DNA from: an uncultured Pelagibacteraceae bacterium
GTDB taxonomy: Bacteria; Pseudomonadota; Alphaproteobacteria; Pelagibacterales; Pelagibacteraceae
Length of the DNA stretch: 64,000 nucleotides
Assembly (NCBI GenBank): GCA_902582235.1
Contig: CACHQX010000001.1
Location: 16,768 to 80,767 of the forward strand
Direction of reading: 5' to 3'
The notes beneath the pieces were generated by a model. That model worked only from the letters and a program-made list of their open reading frames with translations. It ran no database searches and had not been told where the DNA came from. Position 1 is the first letter of the stretch; each line of letters begins with the position of its first letter. The position numbers and the translations under genes are program-made. This document shows positions 20,500-30,474 of the stretch, in pieces.

Positions 20500-21702
20500 T
20501 TATAAAATCGTTGGATTAAGTTTGTTTTTAATTGAAAACAGCAAAATTAAGGAAATTAAAATATAACCACCAGAAATCATTGCTATCTGCTCTATAGAAA
20601 AATCAAAGTCTATCATTAATCCAAAAAGAGCTGTTCCAAATGCTGTTGAAAACACCATTAATGCTGTGGTTAATGCTTTGATAGATCCTATAAATTTAAC
20701 TCCATATAATTCAGCCCATGTTGATGATCCTAAAACGTTAGCAAATCCATTTGATACTCCAATTAATCCAAGAAAGAAAAATGAGGAAACCGGCGATTGA
20801 AAGTAAATTAAAATTAATAAAGAAATCAAAAAAGGGATATTCATATATATAAGTAGTTTTCTACTTGTAAATTTATCAATTAAATACCCTGCTACGAATA
20901 AAGTTAACACTGATGCTATTGAATAAACCATAAATGATTGAGCAATAGTATATTCCCCCCAATTTTTCGCAGACAAAATAAATGATTGGTAAACAAATAT
21001 TCCTGTAGCGATCCAGGGCATTGCTAGCATATTTAATGCTATAATAATAAATCTATAATCTTTAATAACTTCAGATCTTTTCCATTGTTTTATGTTTTCT
21101 TTGGTAACTTTATTATCATCCTCTCTTGATGAAAGCTTAACCTCTTTAACTAAAAAGTAAGATACCAAAGGGAGAAATAAAATTATGGCAACTGAGATAA
21201 CGATCCATATATTTCTCCAATCCAGTATAGTAAGGGCATAAATTATTGTAACTGGCATTAAAAATTCTGCAGTAGATAAGCCAAACCATCCAGTACTAAG
21301 TGCTTTTCCTCGAGTATTTGAAAAGTACCTAGATATTGTAGTTGTAGCTGTATGAGACATCATTCCTTGACCAGAAAATCTCATTAGCAATATCGCAACA
21401 AAAAGAAATACTACTGAATTAATTTTTGAAAAGGTAAAAGTTGAAATTGCAAGTAATGATATTACAAAAAAAGAAAATTTTAATACATCAAAGTCATCTA
21501 TTTTCTTTCCAACCCAAATTAAAATTATACTACTTAATAACGTTGCTGATGCATAAATTGAGCCAAATTGTCCATGAGTTATATCTAATTCATTTCTTAT
21601 ACTTTCGTTGAACAATCCTAAAAAAAAACTCTGTCCAAAGCTTGAAAAAAATGTAAATATAAATCCAAAAATTATTACTTTAATACTTAAATTTTTTAAC
21701 AT
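20500..21702 (-). CDS. MFS transporter
   Basis: 400 aa, ~12 TM, MFS-like loop pattern. Confidence 0.82.
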   Translation of the reverse strand: MLKNLSIKVIIFGFIFTFFSSFGQSFFLGLFNESIRNELDITHGQFGSIYASATLLSSIILIWVGKKIDDFDVLKFSFFVISLLAISTFTFSKINSVVFLFVAILLMRFSGQGMMSHTATTTISRYFSNTRGKALSTGWFGLSTAEFLMPVTIIYALTILDWRNIWIVISVAIILFLPLVSYFLVKEVKLSSREDDNKVTKENIKQWKRSEVIKDYRFIIIALNMLAMPWIATGIFVYQSFILSAKNWGEYTIAQSFMVYSIASVLTLFVAGYLIDKFTSRKLLIYMNIPFLISLLILIYFQSPVSSFFFLGLIGVSNGFANVLGSSTWAELYGVKFIGSIKALTTALMVFSTAFGTALFGLMIDFDFSIEQIAMISGGYILISLILLFSIKNKLNPTIL

Positions 21703-21708
21703 TAAATT

Positions 21709-22578
21709 ATGTCTTGTAACGTTGCTTTCATTGGTCTTGGTGTAATGGGATATCCCATGGCTGGTTATATATCAAAAGGTGGGCACAATGTAACTGTTTA
21801 TAATAGAACCGGAGCTAAAGCTGATAAATGGCTAAAAGAATTTAAAGGAAAAAAAGCTGACACACCTAAAGATGCTGCGAAAGACGCTGATTATGTTTTT
21901 ACATGTGTAGGAAACGACAACGATCTAAGAGAAGTTACATTTGGAGATAATGGAATATTCAAATCAATAAAAAAAGGAGCAGTATACATTGATAACACAA
22001 CTGCTTCAGCAACAATAGCAAGAGAAATTTATTCACACGCTAAAAAAAATGGTTTTGGTTTTTTAGATGCACCCGTATCTGGGGGTCAAGCAGGTGCTGA
22101 AAATGGTGCGCTTACTGTAATGGTTGGTGGAGATCAAGAAGATTTTGATAAAGCATTAGATAAAATTGATTGTTACAGCAAAAAAGTAAAGTTGTTAGGT
22201 AAATCAGGTTCAGGTCAATTAGCAAAGATGGTTAATCAAATTTGTATTGCAGGGTTAGTACAAGGACTATCTGAAGCAATAAACTTTGGTCAAAAAGCAG
22301 GATTAAACATGGAAGATGTTATAGAAGTTATTTCAAAAGGTGCTGCTCAATCTTGGCAAATGGAGAACCGATATAAAACAATGTTAGAAGATAAATTTGA
22401 TTTTGGATTTGCAGTAGATTGGATGAGAAAAGATTTAAAGATTGCAATGGAAGAAGCAAAGAATAATGGATCATTAATACCAATCACAGAAATAATTGAT
22501 AAATATTATGCTGAAGTTCAAGACATGGGTGGTAAAAGATGGGATACTTCAAGCTTAATAAAAAGATTTAGAAAGTAA
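21709..22578 (+). CDS. NAD(P)-dependent beta-hydroxyacid dehydrogenase (3-hydroxyisobutyrate dehydrogenase family)
   Basis: 289 aa; FIGLGVMGYPMAGYISKGGHNVTVYNRT, DAPVSGGQAGAENGALTVMVGG. Confidence 0.92.
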   Translation: MSCNVAFIGLGVMGYPMAGYISKGGHNVTVYNRTGAKADKWLKEFKGKKADTPKDAAKDADYVFTCVGNDNDLREVTFGDNGIFKSIKKGAVYIDNTTASATIAREIYSHAKKNGFGFLDAPVSGGQAGAENGALTVMVGGDQEDFDKALDKIDCYSKKVKLLGKSGSGQLAKMVNQICIAGLVQGLSEAINFGQKAGLNMEDVIEVISKGAAQSWQMENRYKTMLEDKFDFGFAVDWMRKDLKIAMEEAKNNGSLIPITEIIDKYYAEVQDMGGKRWDTSSLIKRFRK

Positions 22579-22582
22579 AAGT

Positions 22583-23182
22583 ATGCAGCCTGCGTACTAT
22601 GAAGACTTCACAGAAATAAAGAAGAAAATCTGGTCAATGCTGGATGATGCAGTGACAAATAGAAGTTCTCAATTTAGAATTCCAACTTTTATATGTGGTC
22701 ATAATAACGATGTAGATGGAAGAATTGTTGTTTTGCGAAAATCAGATCAACAAAATAATTTAGTTCAATTTCACAGTGATATTAGATCAGATAAAATAGA
22801 AATACTTAAAAATAATCCCAACGCTGCTCTTTTATTTTATGATAAGGATGAAAAAATTCAGGTTCGACTTAAAGTAAACTGTATTATTAACCATGAAAAC
22901 GACATTACAAAGAGTTCTTGGGAAAAAACTCAACATATAAGCCGTAAATGTTATTTGGTTGATAATGGTCCAGGAACAGAGTCTGATGTTCCAACATCAG
23001 GACTAAAACCTGAGTTAGATAATTTTGATTATACAAAGGAGCAAAGTGAAGAAGGTTATAAAAACTTCACTGTTATACAATGTAAAATAAAATCTATTGA
23101 GTGGTTATATCTTGCTGCAAAAGGTCATCGAAGAGCAAAATTTGATTTGGAAAGTAATAAAGATTCTTGGTTAGTTCCTTAA
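22583..23182 (+). CDS. pyridoxamine 5'-phosphate oxidase-like FMN-binding protein
   Basis: 199 aa; GRIVVLRKSD, FHSDIRSDKIEILKNNPNAALLFYD flavin split-barrel signature. Confidence 0.8.
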   Translation: MQPAYYEDFTEIKKKIWSMLDDAVTNRSSQFRIPTFICGHNNDVDGRIVVLRKSDQQNNLVQFHSDIRSDKIEILKNNPNAALLFYDKDEKIQVRLKVNCIINHENDITKSSWEKTQHISRKCYLVDNGPGTESDVPTSGLKPELDNFDYTKEQSEEGYKNFTVIQCKIKSIEWLYLAAKGHRRAKFDLESNKDSWLVP

Positions 23183-23691
23183 AAAATTGATTTAGAATAT
23201 TTTTTCCAATTATCTTGATAGTGCTTAGTGTTTTCAAACACTGCTTTTTTCTCTTCTTCTGTTACTTGTCTAATGATTTTTCCTGGAGATCCTACAACTA
23301 AAGAATTATCGGGTATCTCTTTATTTTCTGTGATCAGAGCCTTGGCTCCTATAATGCAATTTTTTCCTATCTTTGCTTTGTTCAAGATTACGGCACCAAT
23401 CCCAATTAAACTATTGTCACCAATTGTGCATCCATGAAGCATTACTAAATGTCCAATGGTTACATTTTTTCCAACTTTCAAAGGACAACCTGGGTCAGTG
23501 TGTAATACACAACCATCCTGAACGTTTGAGCCCTCACCAATGTGAATATTTTCAATGTCACCTCTTAAGGTTGCATTAAACCAAACACTTGTATTTTTAT
23601 CTAAAGTTACATCTCCAATAATAACGGCATTAGGTGCTACCCAATTTTCGCCAGAGTTTTTTGGTTTTTTATTTTCCAAATCGTAAAACAT
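23179..23691 (-). CDS. gamma-carbonic anhydrase-like hexapeptide-repeat protein
   Basis: 170 aa; NVQDGCVLHTDPGCPLKVGKNVTIGHLVMLHGCTIGDNSLIGIGA. Confidence 0.9.
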   Translation of the reverse strand: MFYDLENKKPKNSGENWVAPNAVIIGDVTLDKNTSVWFNATLRGDIENIHIGEGSNVQDGCVLHTDPGCPLKVGKNVTIGHLVMLHGCTIGDNSLIGIGAVILNKAKIGKNCIIGAKALITENKEIPDNSLVVGSPGKIIRQVTEEEKKAVFENTKHYQDNWKKYSKSIF

Positions 23692-23708
23692 AATTTATAT
23701 ATTCTAAC

Positions 23709-24263
23709 ATGGCACTTTTAAAAACTCCAATATGTGATTTCGGTCTGAATGCAGTAGATTTTAAGCTTAAATCAATTAATGGGGATTTATTAACATTGAA
23801 TGATGTTAAGGGTGATAATGGAACTTTGATAATGTTTATTTGCAATCATTGTCCTTATGTAAAAGCTATAATAAGAGAACTTGCAGATGATTGTGCAAAA
23901 CTTAAAAAAGATGGCATTAACTCAGTTGCGATAATGTCAAATGATACCATAAACTATCCTGAAGACTCTTTTGAAAATATGAAAAAGTTTTCTGATAGAT
24001 ATAATTTTTCATTTCCTTATTTAATTGATGAAACGCAAGAAATTGCAAAAAAATATGATGCGGTTTGCACTCCAGACTTTTTTGGCTACAACAAAAACCT
24101 TGAGCTCAATTACAGAGGAAGAATAAGAGAACTAAATGATTTAAAGCCTGTGGGTTCGGGTGACAGTGAATTGCTTAGATCAATGAAGTTAATTGCTAAA
24201 ACTCAACAAGGTCCAAAAGAACAATATCCTAGTATGGGATGCAGTATTAAATGGTTTAAATAA
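23709..24263 (+). CDS. thioredoxin-family (AhpC/TSA-like) protein
   Basis: 184 aa; FICNHCPYVKAI, YLIDETQEIAKKYDAVCTPDFF. Confidence 0.85.
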   Translation: MALLKTPICDFGLNAVDFKLKSINGDLLTLNDVKGDNGTLIMFICNHCPYVKAIIRELADDCAKLKKDGINSVAIMSNDTINYPEDSFENMKKFSDRYNFSFPYLIDETQEIAKKYDAVCTPDFFGYNKNLELNYRGRIRELNDLKPVGSGDSELLRSMKLIAKTQQGPKEQYPSMGCSIKWFK

Positions 24264-25351
24264 TGAATTTAATTATCACAAGAAATTTTCCACCTGATGT
24301 TGGAGGTATGCAAAATCTTATGTTTGGCCTTACAAAATCACTGTCGGAACATATGATGGTTAAAGTATTTGCTGATGAACATTATCAGCAGGAAAAATTT
24401 GATGAAGATTTATCATTTTCAATTGAAAGAGTCGGAGGGCCAAAAATCTTTAGAAAATTTAGAAAAGCTTCATTAATTAATAATTACTTACAAAAAAATA
24501 CTAAAGTTAAAAATATCATCTCTGATCATTGGAAAAGTTTAGAAAACATCAATACCAAAATAAGAAAAATATGTCTTATTCACTCTAAAGAGATAAATCA
24601 TAAAAAAGATTCTTTTCTTAATAAACGAGTTGTTAGAGTGTTAAACAACTGCGATCATATCATTGCAAATTCAAACTTCACAAAAAATCTTGGTGTTGAA
24701 ATTGGTGTAAATGAGGAAAAAATCAAAGTTATTAACCCAGGGGTTTTTCCAAGAGAAGAAGTAAATCCAAAAATTGATGAAAAAATATTAAAGAAACTTG
24801 AAGGGAAAGAGCCAAGACTAATTACTGTTGCTAGATTTGATAAAAGAAAAAATCATGAAAAAATAATTATGTCTTTGAGAAATTTGAAAGAAATTTACCC
24901 GAACATTATTTATATTTGTATTGGTCAAGGCGATACTTTGGAATCTCAGAAAAAACTTATTAAAGAATTAAAACTTGAGAGTAATGTTTTGTTTTTGAAA
25001 AATTTATCTAAAGATGAAAAAAACTCTTTCTTAAAAAATTCAAATGTTTTTGTTATGCCATCAATTTCTTATAAAAAATCTGTAGAGGGATTTGGAATTG
25101 TCTATGTTGAAGCTGCTCAATATGGAGTTCCATCAATTGGTGGAAAGGTTGGTGGTGCGTCTGACGCAATTATCAATAATGAAACTGGCATACTTTGTGA
25201 CGGAAACAATTTAGATGAAATCTATCAAAGTTTAGTTGATATATTGCAGAATAATAAATTTAAGGTTTTGGGAAAAAATGCAAAAGAAAATGCAAAAAAA
25301 TTTCTTTGGCCAGAAATCTTAAAAAAATATTTAGAAATTTTAAAGAGCTAA
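24263..25351 (+). CDS. glycosyltransferase group 1 (GT4)
   Basis: 362 aa; FPPDVGGMQNLMFGL, EGFGIVYVEAAQYGVPSIGGKVGGASDAI. Confidence 0.92.
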   Translation: MNLIITRNFPPDVGGMQNLMFGLTKSLSEHMMVKVFADEHYQQEKFDEDLSFSIERVGGPKIFRKFRKASLINNYLQKNTKVKNIISDHWKSLENINTKIRKICLIHSKEINHKKDSFLNKRVVRVLNNCDHIIANSNFTKNLGVEIGVNEEKIKVINPGVFPREEVNPKIDEKILKKLEGKEPRLITVARFDKRKNHEKIIMSLRNLKEIYPNIIYICIGQGDTLESQKKLIKELKLESNVLFLKNLSKDEKNSFLKNSNVFVMPSISYKKSVEGFGIVYVEAAQYGVPSIGGKVGGASDAIINNETGILCDGNNLDEIYQSLVDILQNNKFKVLGKNAKENAKKFLWPEILKKYLEILKS

Positions 25352-26269
25352 TCTTTCAAAAACTTTCTGTGCACTTAGGTTTTTTAAATCACTAACTTGT
25401 ATTGCTTTAAAGTTTTCTCTTTCAATACTTACTTTATAAGCTGTCGTATGACTTCCAAACAACGACAGACCTTTTACATTCAAATGTGCTGCCATATGTG
25501 CAGGACCTGTATCATTAGCAACAACAAATTTACTTCTCTTTATTAAACCTGCCAGTTCTGAGATAGAAATTGCTTTGTCTTCACTTAAAATAGAAACAGC
25601 ATCTAATTCTTTTGCTTTTTCTATTTCACCAGGTCCAGGTGCTATCACTATTTTTAGATTAGGATGATTTTGTTTTATAAGTTTTATTAATTGATCGTAA
25701 TATGGCCATTTCTTTTGTTGTAAGTGTTCAGAGCAAAAAGGAAATAACAATATGTAATCAGATAAATCATATTTTGAAATAAGTTTATCTATATTTGAAC
25801 AACACCATGAAAAATCTGGTCTCAAAGTGTGAGATGTTTTTAAACCAGATATCTTTAATTGATGATCAAATCTTTCTAATACAGGTTTTTTATCAAATTC
25901 TTTTTTTGTTTCATTGGCTGGAAGAGTAGTTTCTGAAGAAGACCATTTATAAGATCCTAAGTTAGGAAATAAAATTCTTTTATAAAATGAAGTCCTTGAG
26001 GAATTCTGTAGATCATAGACCTTTGTAAACTTATGTTGTTTAATTTTTTTCATTAATGAAAAAAGATAGATCAAATTAAATCTAGACAATCTTTTATCGA
26101 CAATTACTTCTTTTATATTGGGATTTTTTTTGAAAAGATCTGAATATACTTGAGATGTTAATAGATAAATAAAATCATCTTTATGATTATCATAAATATC
26201 TTGAATTGCCCCACTCGCTTGAGCTATATCTCCTAGTGATCCGTGCTTTATGATTAATATATTAGACAT
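25340..26269 (-). CDS. glycosyltransferase family 9 (heptosyltransferase-like)
   Basis: 309 aa; IIKHGSLGDIAQASGAI, VVANDTGPAHMAAHL. Confidence 0.88.
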   Translation of the reverse strand: MSNILIIKHGSLGDIAQASGAIQDIYDNHKDDFIYLLTSQVYSDLFKKNPNIKEVIVDKRLSRFNLIYLFSLMKKIKQHKFTKVYDLQNSSRTSFYKRILFPNLGSYKWSSSETTLPANETKKEFDKKPVLERFDHQLKISGLKTSHTLRPDFSWCCSNIDKLISKYDLSDYILLFPFCSEHLQQKKWPYYDQLIKLIKQNHPNLKIVIAPGPGEIEKAKELDAVSILSEDKAISISELAGLIKRSKFVVANDTGPAHMAAHLNVKGLSLFGSHTTAYKVSIERENFKAIQVSDLKNLSAQKVFERLAL

Positions 26270-26301
26270 ATTTTTAACAATTTATCACACTATAAAATTT
26301 T

Positions 26302-26691
26302 ATGAATAAAATATTAGTTGAAGTATCTGTTGGTGAGTTATTAGATAAATTAACTATCCTTGAAATCAAAAAAGACAAAATCAAAGACGCAGAAAAATTA
26401 AAATTCATAAATTTAGAATATGATTCTTTAAAGGAACAATATGATAAAAATGTGAAAGTTGATGAAAAGATAAAGAGTCTTTTCTATAAATTAAAAGAAA
26501 TAAATGCTAAACTGTGGGATATTGAAGATAATAAAAGACAATGCGAAAAAGATTCAAAATTCGATGATCATTTCATTTTATTATCAAGAGAGATCCACTT
26601 CTTAAACGACAAACGAGCAAGTATTAAGTTAGAAATAAATAATCACACTGGATCTAAGATCAAAGAGATTAAAGAGTATACTAAATATTAA
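26302..26691 (+). CDS. DUF6165-like small coiled-coil protein
   Basis: 129 aa; EVSVGELLDKLTILEIKKDKI N-terminus. Confidence 0.65.
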   Translation: MNKILVEVSVGELLDKLTILEIKKDKIKDAEKLKFINLEYDSLKEQYDKNVKVDEKIKSLFYKLKEINAKLWDIEDNKRQCEKDSKFDDHFILLSREIHFLNDKRASIKLEINNHTGSKIKEIKEYTKY

Positions 26692-27732
26692 TTATTTGTT
26701 TAGAGAAGATGCAAAATTCCAAGAACAATCAAAGCTTGGGATATAAACTCTATCTAATGACGTATTGCCAAAACTTTTTTCAAAAAGATTTAACCATTTA
26801 TCAACTTGTTTAGGTTTTTTATCTTGGCTTCCAACTTGTGCAGTTATTGTTCCATTTGGCTTAAGAATTCTTTTTAAAGATTTGATATTTTTTGCAGCCA
26901 AATCAATACAATACTGATCATCGTTTAAGTCCACATAAATTTTATCATACTTATTATCTTCAACTGATTTAATACTTTCAAATGCATCTCCCCATACACA
27001 TTGCACATGATTTTTTGTGGTTGCTTTCTTACTTACCTTAGATAAATATTTCTCACACATTGTTACAACTTCAGGATCTAATTCATACCAATCAATTAAT
27101 TTAAAACCTTTAGATATACATTCTCTCGCAACACCTCCGTCTCCTCCGCCAATAATTGCTGTTTTATCATTTGATGGATTAAGTTTTAAACCAGAGTTAA
27201 CAAATGTAGAGCTATATAAATGTTCATCGTTTTCCGCTACTTGAAGTTCACCGTCTATAAATAAGGATTTACCAAACTGTTCTAAATCTAAAATTTCAAT
27301 ATTTTGACCTACTTTTGAAGTGAAGTTTTCTAAAACATCTTTTACCATATAATATTTTTTTAAACCTGGTGAGCTATAAATATCATCATAATAACTTATT
27401 GTATCTCTATTGAATTCTTTTTTAACAATTCTTTTATGTTTAATTTCTTTTTTTAAAATATCGTAGGCAACATTAGGATTTATTTTACCGCATGTAAAAA
27501 AATCAAAACTAATAATTCCTCTTTCTGGGAAAGTATGAAAACTAATATGACTTTCGGCTAATAACGCTACAAGGGTAAAGCCCTGTGGTTCAAATTTGTA
27601 CTTAGAGATCTCTAAAACAGTTACTTTTGCCTTTTTTGATATCTTATAAACAAGTTTTTCAAAAAATTTTGGTTCGTACTCTTTTTTAGTACCTATAATA
27701 TCTAAAGTGACGTGCTCCCCAACCTTCGTCAT
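26692..27732 (-). CDS. bifunctional S-adenosylmethionine decarboxylase - spermidine synthase fusion
   Basis: 346 aa; SpeD domain AESHISFHTFPERG (pyruvoyl Ser61) then SpeE domain VAENDEHLYSS, IGGGDGGVARECI, DLNDD. Confidence 0.92.
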   Translation of the reverse strand: MTKVGEHVTLDIIGTKKEYEPKFFEKLVYKISKKAKVTVLEISKYKFEPQGFTLVALLAESHISFHTFPERGIISFDFFTCGKINPNVAYDILKKEIKHKRIVKKEFNRDTISYYDDIYSSPGLKKYYMVKDVLENFTSKVGQNIEILDLEQFGKSLFIDGELQVAENDEHLYSSTFVNSGLKLNPSNDKTAIIGGGDGGVARECISKGFKLIDWYELDPEVVTMCEKYLSKVSKKATTKNHVQCVWGDAFESIKSVEDNKYDKIYVDLNDDQYCIDLAAKNIKSLKRILKPNGTITAQVGSQDKKPKQVDKWLNLFEKSFGNTSLDRVYIPSFDCSWNFASSLNK

Positions 27733-27738
27733 AAAAAG

Positions 27739-28386
27739 TTATCCTTTTTTATAGTTTTTAACTTTTTCTAATATTACATCCATCTCACTTGATGAAAGAA
27801 TCTTAGGTTCTCCTAACTTTATTGCATTTATATATTGATGGCAAATATTTTCAACTTCTTCTGCGAGTTCGAAAGCTGAGTTCAAGTTATCCCCATAAGC
27901 AACTTGACCGTGATTAGACATCAAGCATGCTTTTCTATTTTTTAAAGCTTCAACAATATTGTCAGATAATTCTTGTGTTCCAAAAGTTGCATACTTTGCA
28001 CACCTTATATTTTCTCCTCCAGCTAACGCTATCATGTAGTGAAAAGCTGGAATGTCTTTGTTATGTGCTGATACAGCCGTTGCGTGTGGTGAGTGCGCAT
28101 GAACGACGGCTTTTGCATCAGTCTTGTTTAAGTAAATATCTTTATGAAATCTCCACTCAGATGAGGGTTGCAAACCTTTTTCATCATAATTCCCTTTTAA
28201 GGATACAAATACGATATCCTCAGCTTTGAGACTGTCATACTTTTTGCCTGATGGAGTAATTAAAAACCCCTCTTCATTATTATTCTTAGCTTTAAGTGAA
28301 ATATTTCCTGATCTTAACGGAGATAAATTTGTACTATTTAATTTTAGAGCAAATTTTATTATTTCCTCTCTACTTTTAACGTCCAT
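27739..28386 (-). CDS. class II aldolase/adducin family protein, candidate methylthioribulose-1-P/deoxyribulose-1-P aldolase
   Basis: 215 aa; SGNISLKA, SSEWRFHKDIY, VVHAHSPHATA; next to mtnA and the SpeD-SpeE fusion. Confidence 0.85.
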   Translation of the reverse strand: MDVKSREEIIKFALKLNSTNLSPLRSGNISLKAKNNNEEGFLITPSGKKYDSLKAEDIVFVSLKGNYDEKGLQPSSEWRFHKDIYLNKTDAKAVVHAHSPHATAVSAHNKDIPAFHYMIALAGGENIRCAKYATFGTQELSDNIVEALKNRKACLMSNHGQVAYGDNLNSAFELAEEVENICHQYINAIKLGEPKILSSSEMDVILEKVKNYKKG

Positions 28387-28699
28387 AATCTTTCAAATAT
28401 TTTATAAATAAATACCCAAAAATTACACCTACGCCTATTAGAATATACTGATAAAGCTTTAATAATAAAAACTGTGGTGGAAGCTCTCTTTCATAAGGGT
28501 TCTGCATAAAAAAGTTTTTTGAACCGTCTTCATACAAATCAACAGGTCCAATAACTAAATAAATTCCATAAATTGCTATATAAACGCATGGCGCTAAAGA
28601 AAGATAAATTAATGTCTTGTTATTTTTAACTATACTAAGCCAATTAGCTGAAACTCCAACTAATAAAAGACAAACAAGTGATAAAATAAGTGGGTTCAT
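28376..28699 (-). CDS. small membrane protein, unknown function
   Basis: 107 aa, ~3 TM; overlaps both neighbours on the same strand. Confidence 0.65.
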   Translation of the reverse strand: MNPLILSLVCLLLVGVSANWLSIVKNNKTLIYLSLAPCVYIAIYGIYLVIGPVDLYEDGSKNFFMQNPYERELPPQFLLLKLYQYILIGVGVIFGYLFIKYLKDYGR

Positions 28700-29766
28700 T
28701 TAAATAAATTTTTCAATCCTTTTTCTGATGCTTCACAAATTCCTTTTTCTGTTATTAAACCAGTTATATATTTTGCTGGTGTAACATCAAATGCTAAATT
28801 CATGGCCTTACTTTTATTTGGGTATATCTGTATTTTTTTCAATTTTCCATTTTCATCAACCCCTTCAATTTTTGATAACTCCTCTGAACTTCTTTCTTCA
28901 ATTGGAATATCTTTAGAATTTTTAATTTTCCAATCAATAGTTGAACTTGGTAATGCTACATAAAAAGGCACATTATTGTCTTTCGCAGCAAGTGCTTTCA
29001 AATAGGTTCCCACTTTATTACACACATCTCCATTAGATAATGTGCGGTCAGTTCCCACAATACACATATCAACTTGCCCCCTTTGCATTAGAATTCCACC
29101 TGTGTTATCGGCAATAATTGTATTTTTAATGCCCTCTTCATTTAATTCATATGAAGTTAAATTCGCACCTTGGTTTCTGGGCCTGGTTTCATCTGCCCAA
29201 ACATGAACTGGAATACCTTTCTTGTGTGCGTGATAAATTGGTGAAGTGGCTGTACCCCAATTAATTGTTGCCAACCATCCTGCATTGCAATGAGTTAAAA
29301 TATTTACTGTATCCTTTTTTTTATTATATATTTTTTCAATTATTTTAAGACCATTTAAACCAATATTTTTACAAAACTTTATATCTTCCTCGCAAATATC
29401 GTTAGCTTCATTTATTGCGATATCTAAAATTTTATCACTGTTAAGACCTGAAATTTTGTTCATCATTCTATCTACTGCCCATTTTAAATTAATAGCCGTT
29501 GGTCTTGAATTAATTAGTTCTGTTGCTGATTTTTTCAAAAAAGATTGATCATTATTTTCTAATATTGCTAAAACTAAACCATATGCAGCAGTTGCTCCTA
29601 TTAATGGGGCACCTCTTACTTCCATTGTTTTAATGGCATTGATTGCTTCTTTTAGTGTTTTTAAATCTTTTATTACAAATTTATGAGGGAGCTTTGTTTG
29701 ATCAATTATTTTTACAACTTTATTTTCAAACCAGATTGTGCGGTGTTCTTTACCCTCAATTTTCAT
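28696..29766 (-). CDS. mtnA: S-methyl-5-thioribose-1-phosphate isomerase
   Basis: 356 aa; MEVRGAPLIGATAAYG, THCNAGWLATINWGTATSPIYHAHKKG, VDMCIVGTDR. Confidence 0.95.
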   Translation of the reverse strand: MKIEGKEHRTIWFENKVVKIIDQTKLPHKFVIKDLKTLKEAINAIKTMEVRGAPLIGATAAYGLVLAILENNDQSFLKKSATELINSRPTAINLKWAVDRMMNKISGLNSDKILDIAINEANDICEEDIKFCKNIGLNGLKIIEKIYNKKKDTVNILTHCNAGWLATINWGTATSPIYHAHKKGIPVHVWADETRPRNQGANLTSYELNEEGIKNTIIADNTGGILMQRGQVDMCIVGTDRTLSNGDVCNKVGTYLKALAAKDNNVPFYVALPSSTIDWKIKNSKDIPIEERSSEELSKIEGVDENGKLKKIQIYPNKSKAMNLAFDVTPAKYITGLITEKGICEASEKGLKNLFK

Positions 29767-30224
29767 TAGTCTATTATCTTCTTTTTTGCTTTAGTGTATT
29801 CTTCTTCAGAAAGATGTCCATCCTCATATAAATCTTTTATAGTTTTAAGTTGTTCAGCTAAATTCGTCTCAACTACATTTTTAGGTTTATCTATTATATT
29901 TGCTTCTAAATTTTCTGCACCAGGACATTTTTTTTTTCTCATCACTTTAATCAAATGAAATGACCTATTATTAGCTGCAAGTATTGCGTCATCTGCATTG
30001 TTTAATGATTGCGCCCATGCTGGCCAGAATAAAAGTGCTCTTGCAAAATTACCGCCTGATGCTTTTGATAATTCAGCCTCTTGTTTAATTTTTTTTGCTT
30101 CTTCAATTTCTTGTTTTAAATCTGCGCAATTTAAAAGATCGTCTCCTGGCTGAATTGTCTCTACCACTAAAGGTTTGGCGCACGAAAAAATAAAAAAAAC
30201 TATCAAAATTAAAATATTTTTCAT
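29766..30224 (-). CDS. lipoprotein with C-terminal SHOCT-like domain
   Basis: 152 aa; signal with Cys (FIFSC), C-terminal LKDLYEDGHLSEEEYTKAKKKII-type motif. Confidence 0.7.
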   Translation of the reverse strand: MKNILILIVFFIFSCAKPLVVETIQPGDDLLNCADLKQEIEEAKKIKQEAELSKASGGNFARALLFWPAWAQSLNNADDAILAANNRSFHLIKVMRKKKCPGAENLEANIIDKPKNVVETNLAEQLKTIKDLYEDGHLSEEEYTKAKKKIID

Positions 30225-30474
30225 TTATTAAAAATTAACTCTGATTCAGTAAAAATTATAGTTAAGCGTTCCATTAATAATTAAGATTAATTACCCGAGT
30301 AAAAAATTTTGCAAATGTGATATTTATGCAACAAAAAAATCCAATTTTTATGGGTTTTTTTTCAAATTCAACCTAAAAGCCTTATATTTTAAGCTCACTT
30401 TTCTATACTTTTAAGTAATATTTTGCTAAAGACACACTTGATATTAATTAATTAATAACAAAAGAGAGTACATT

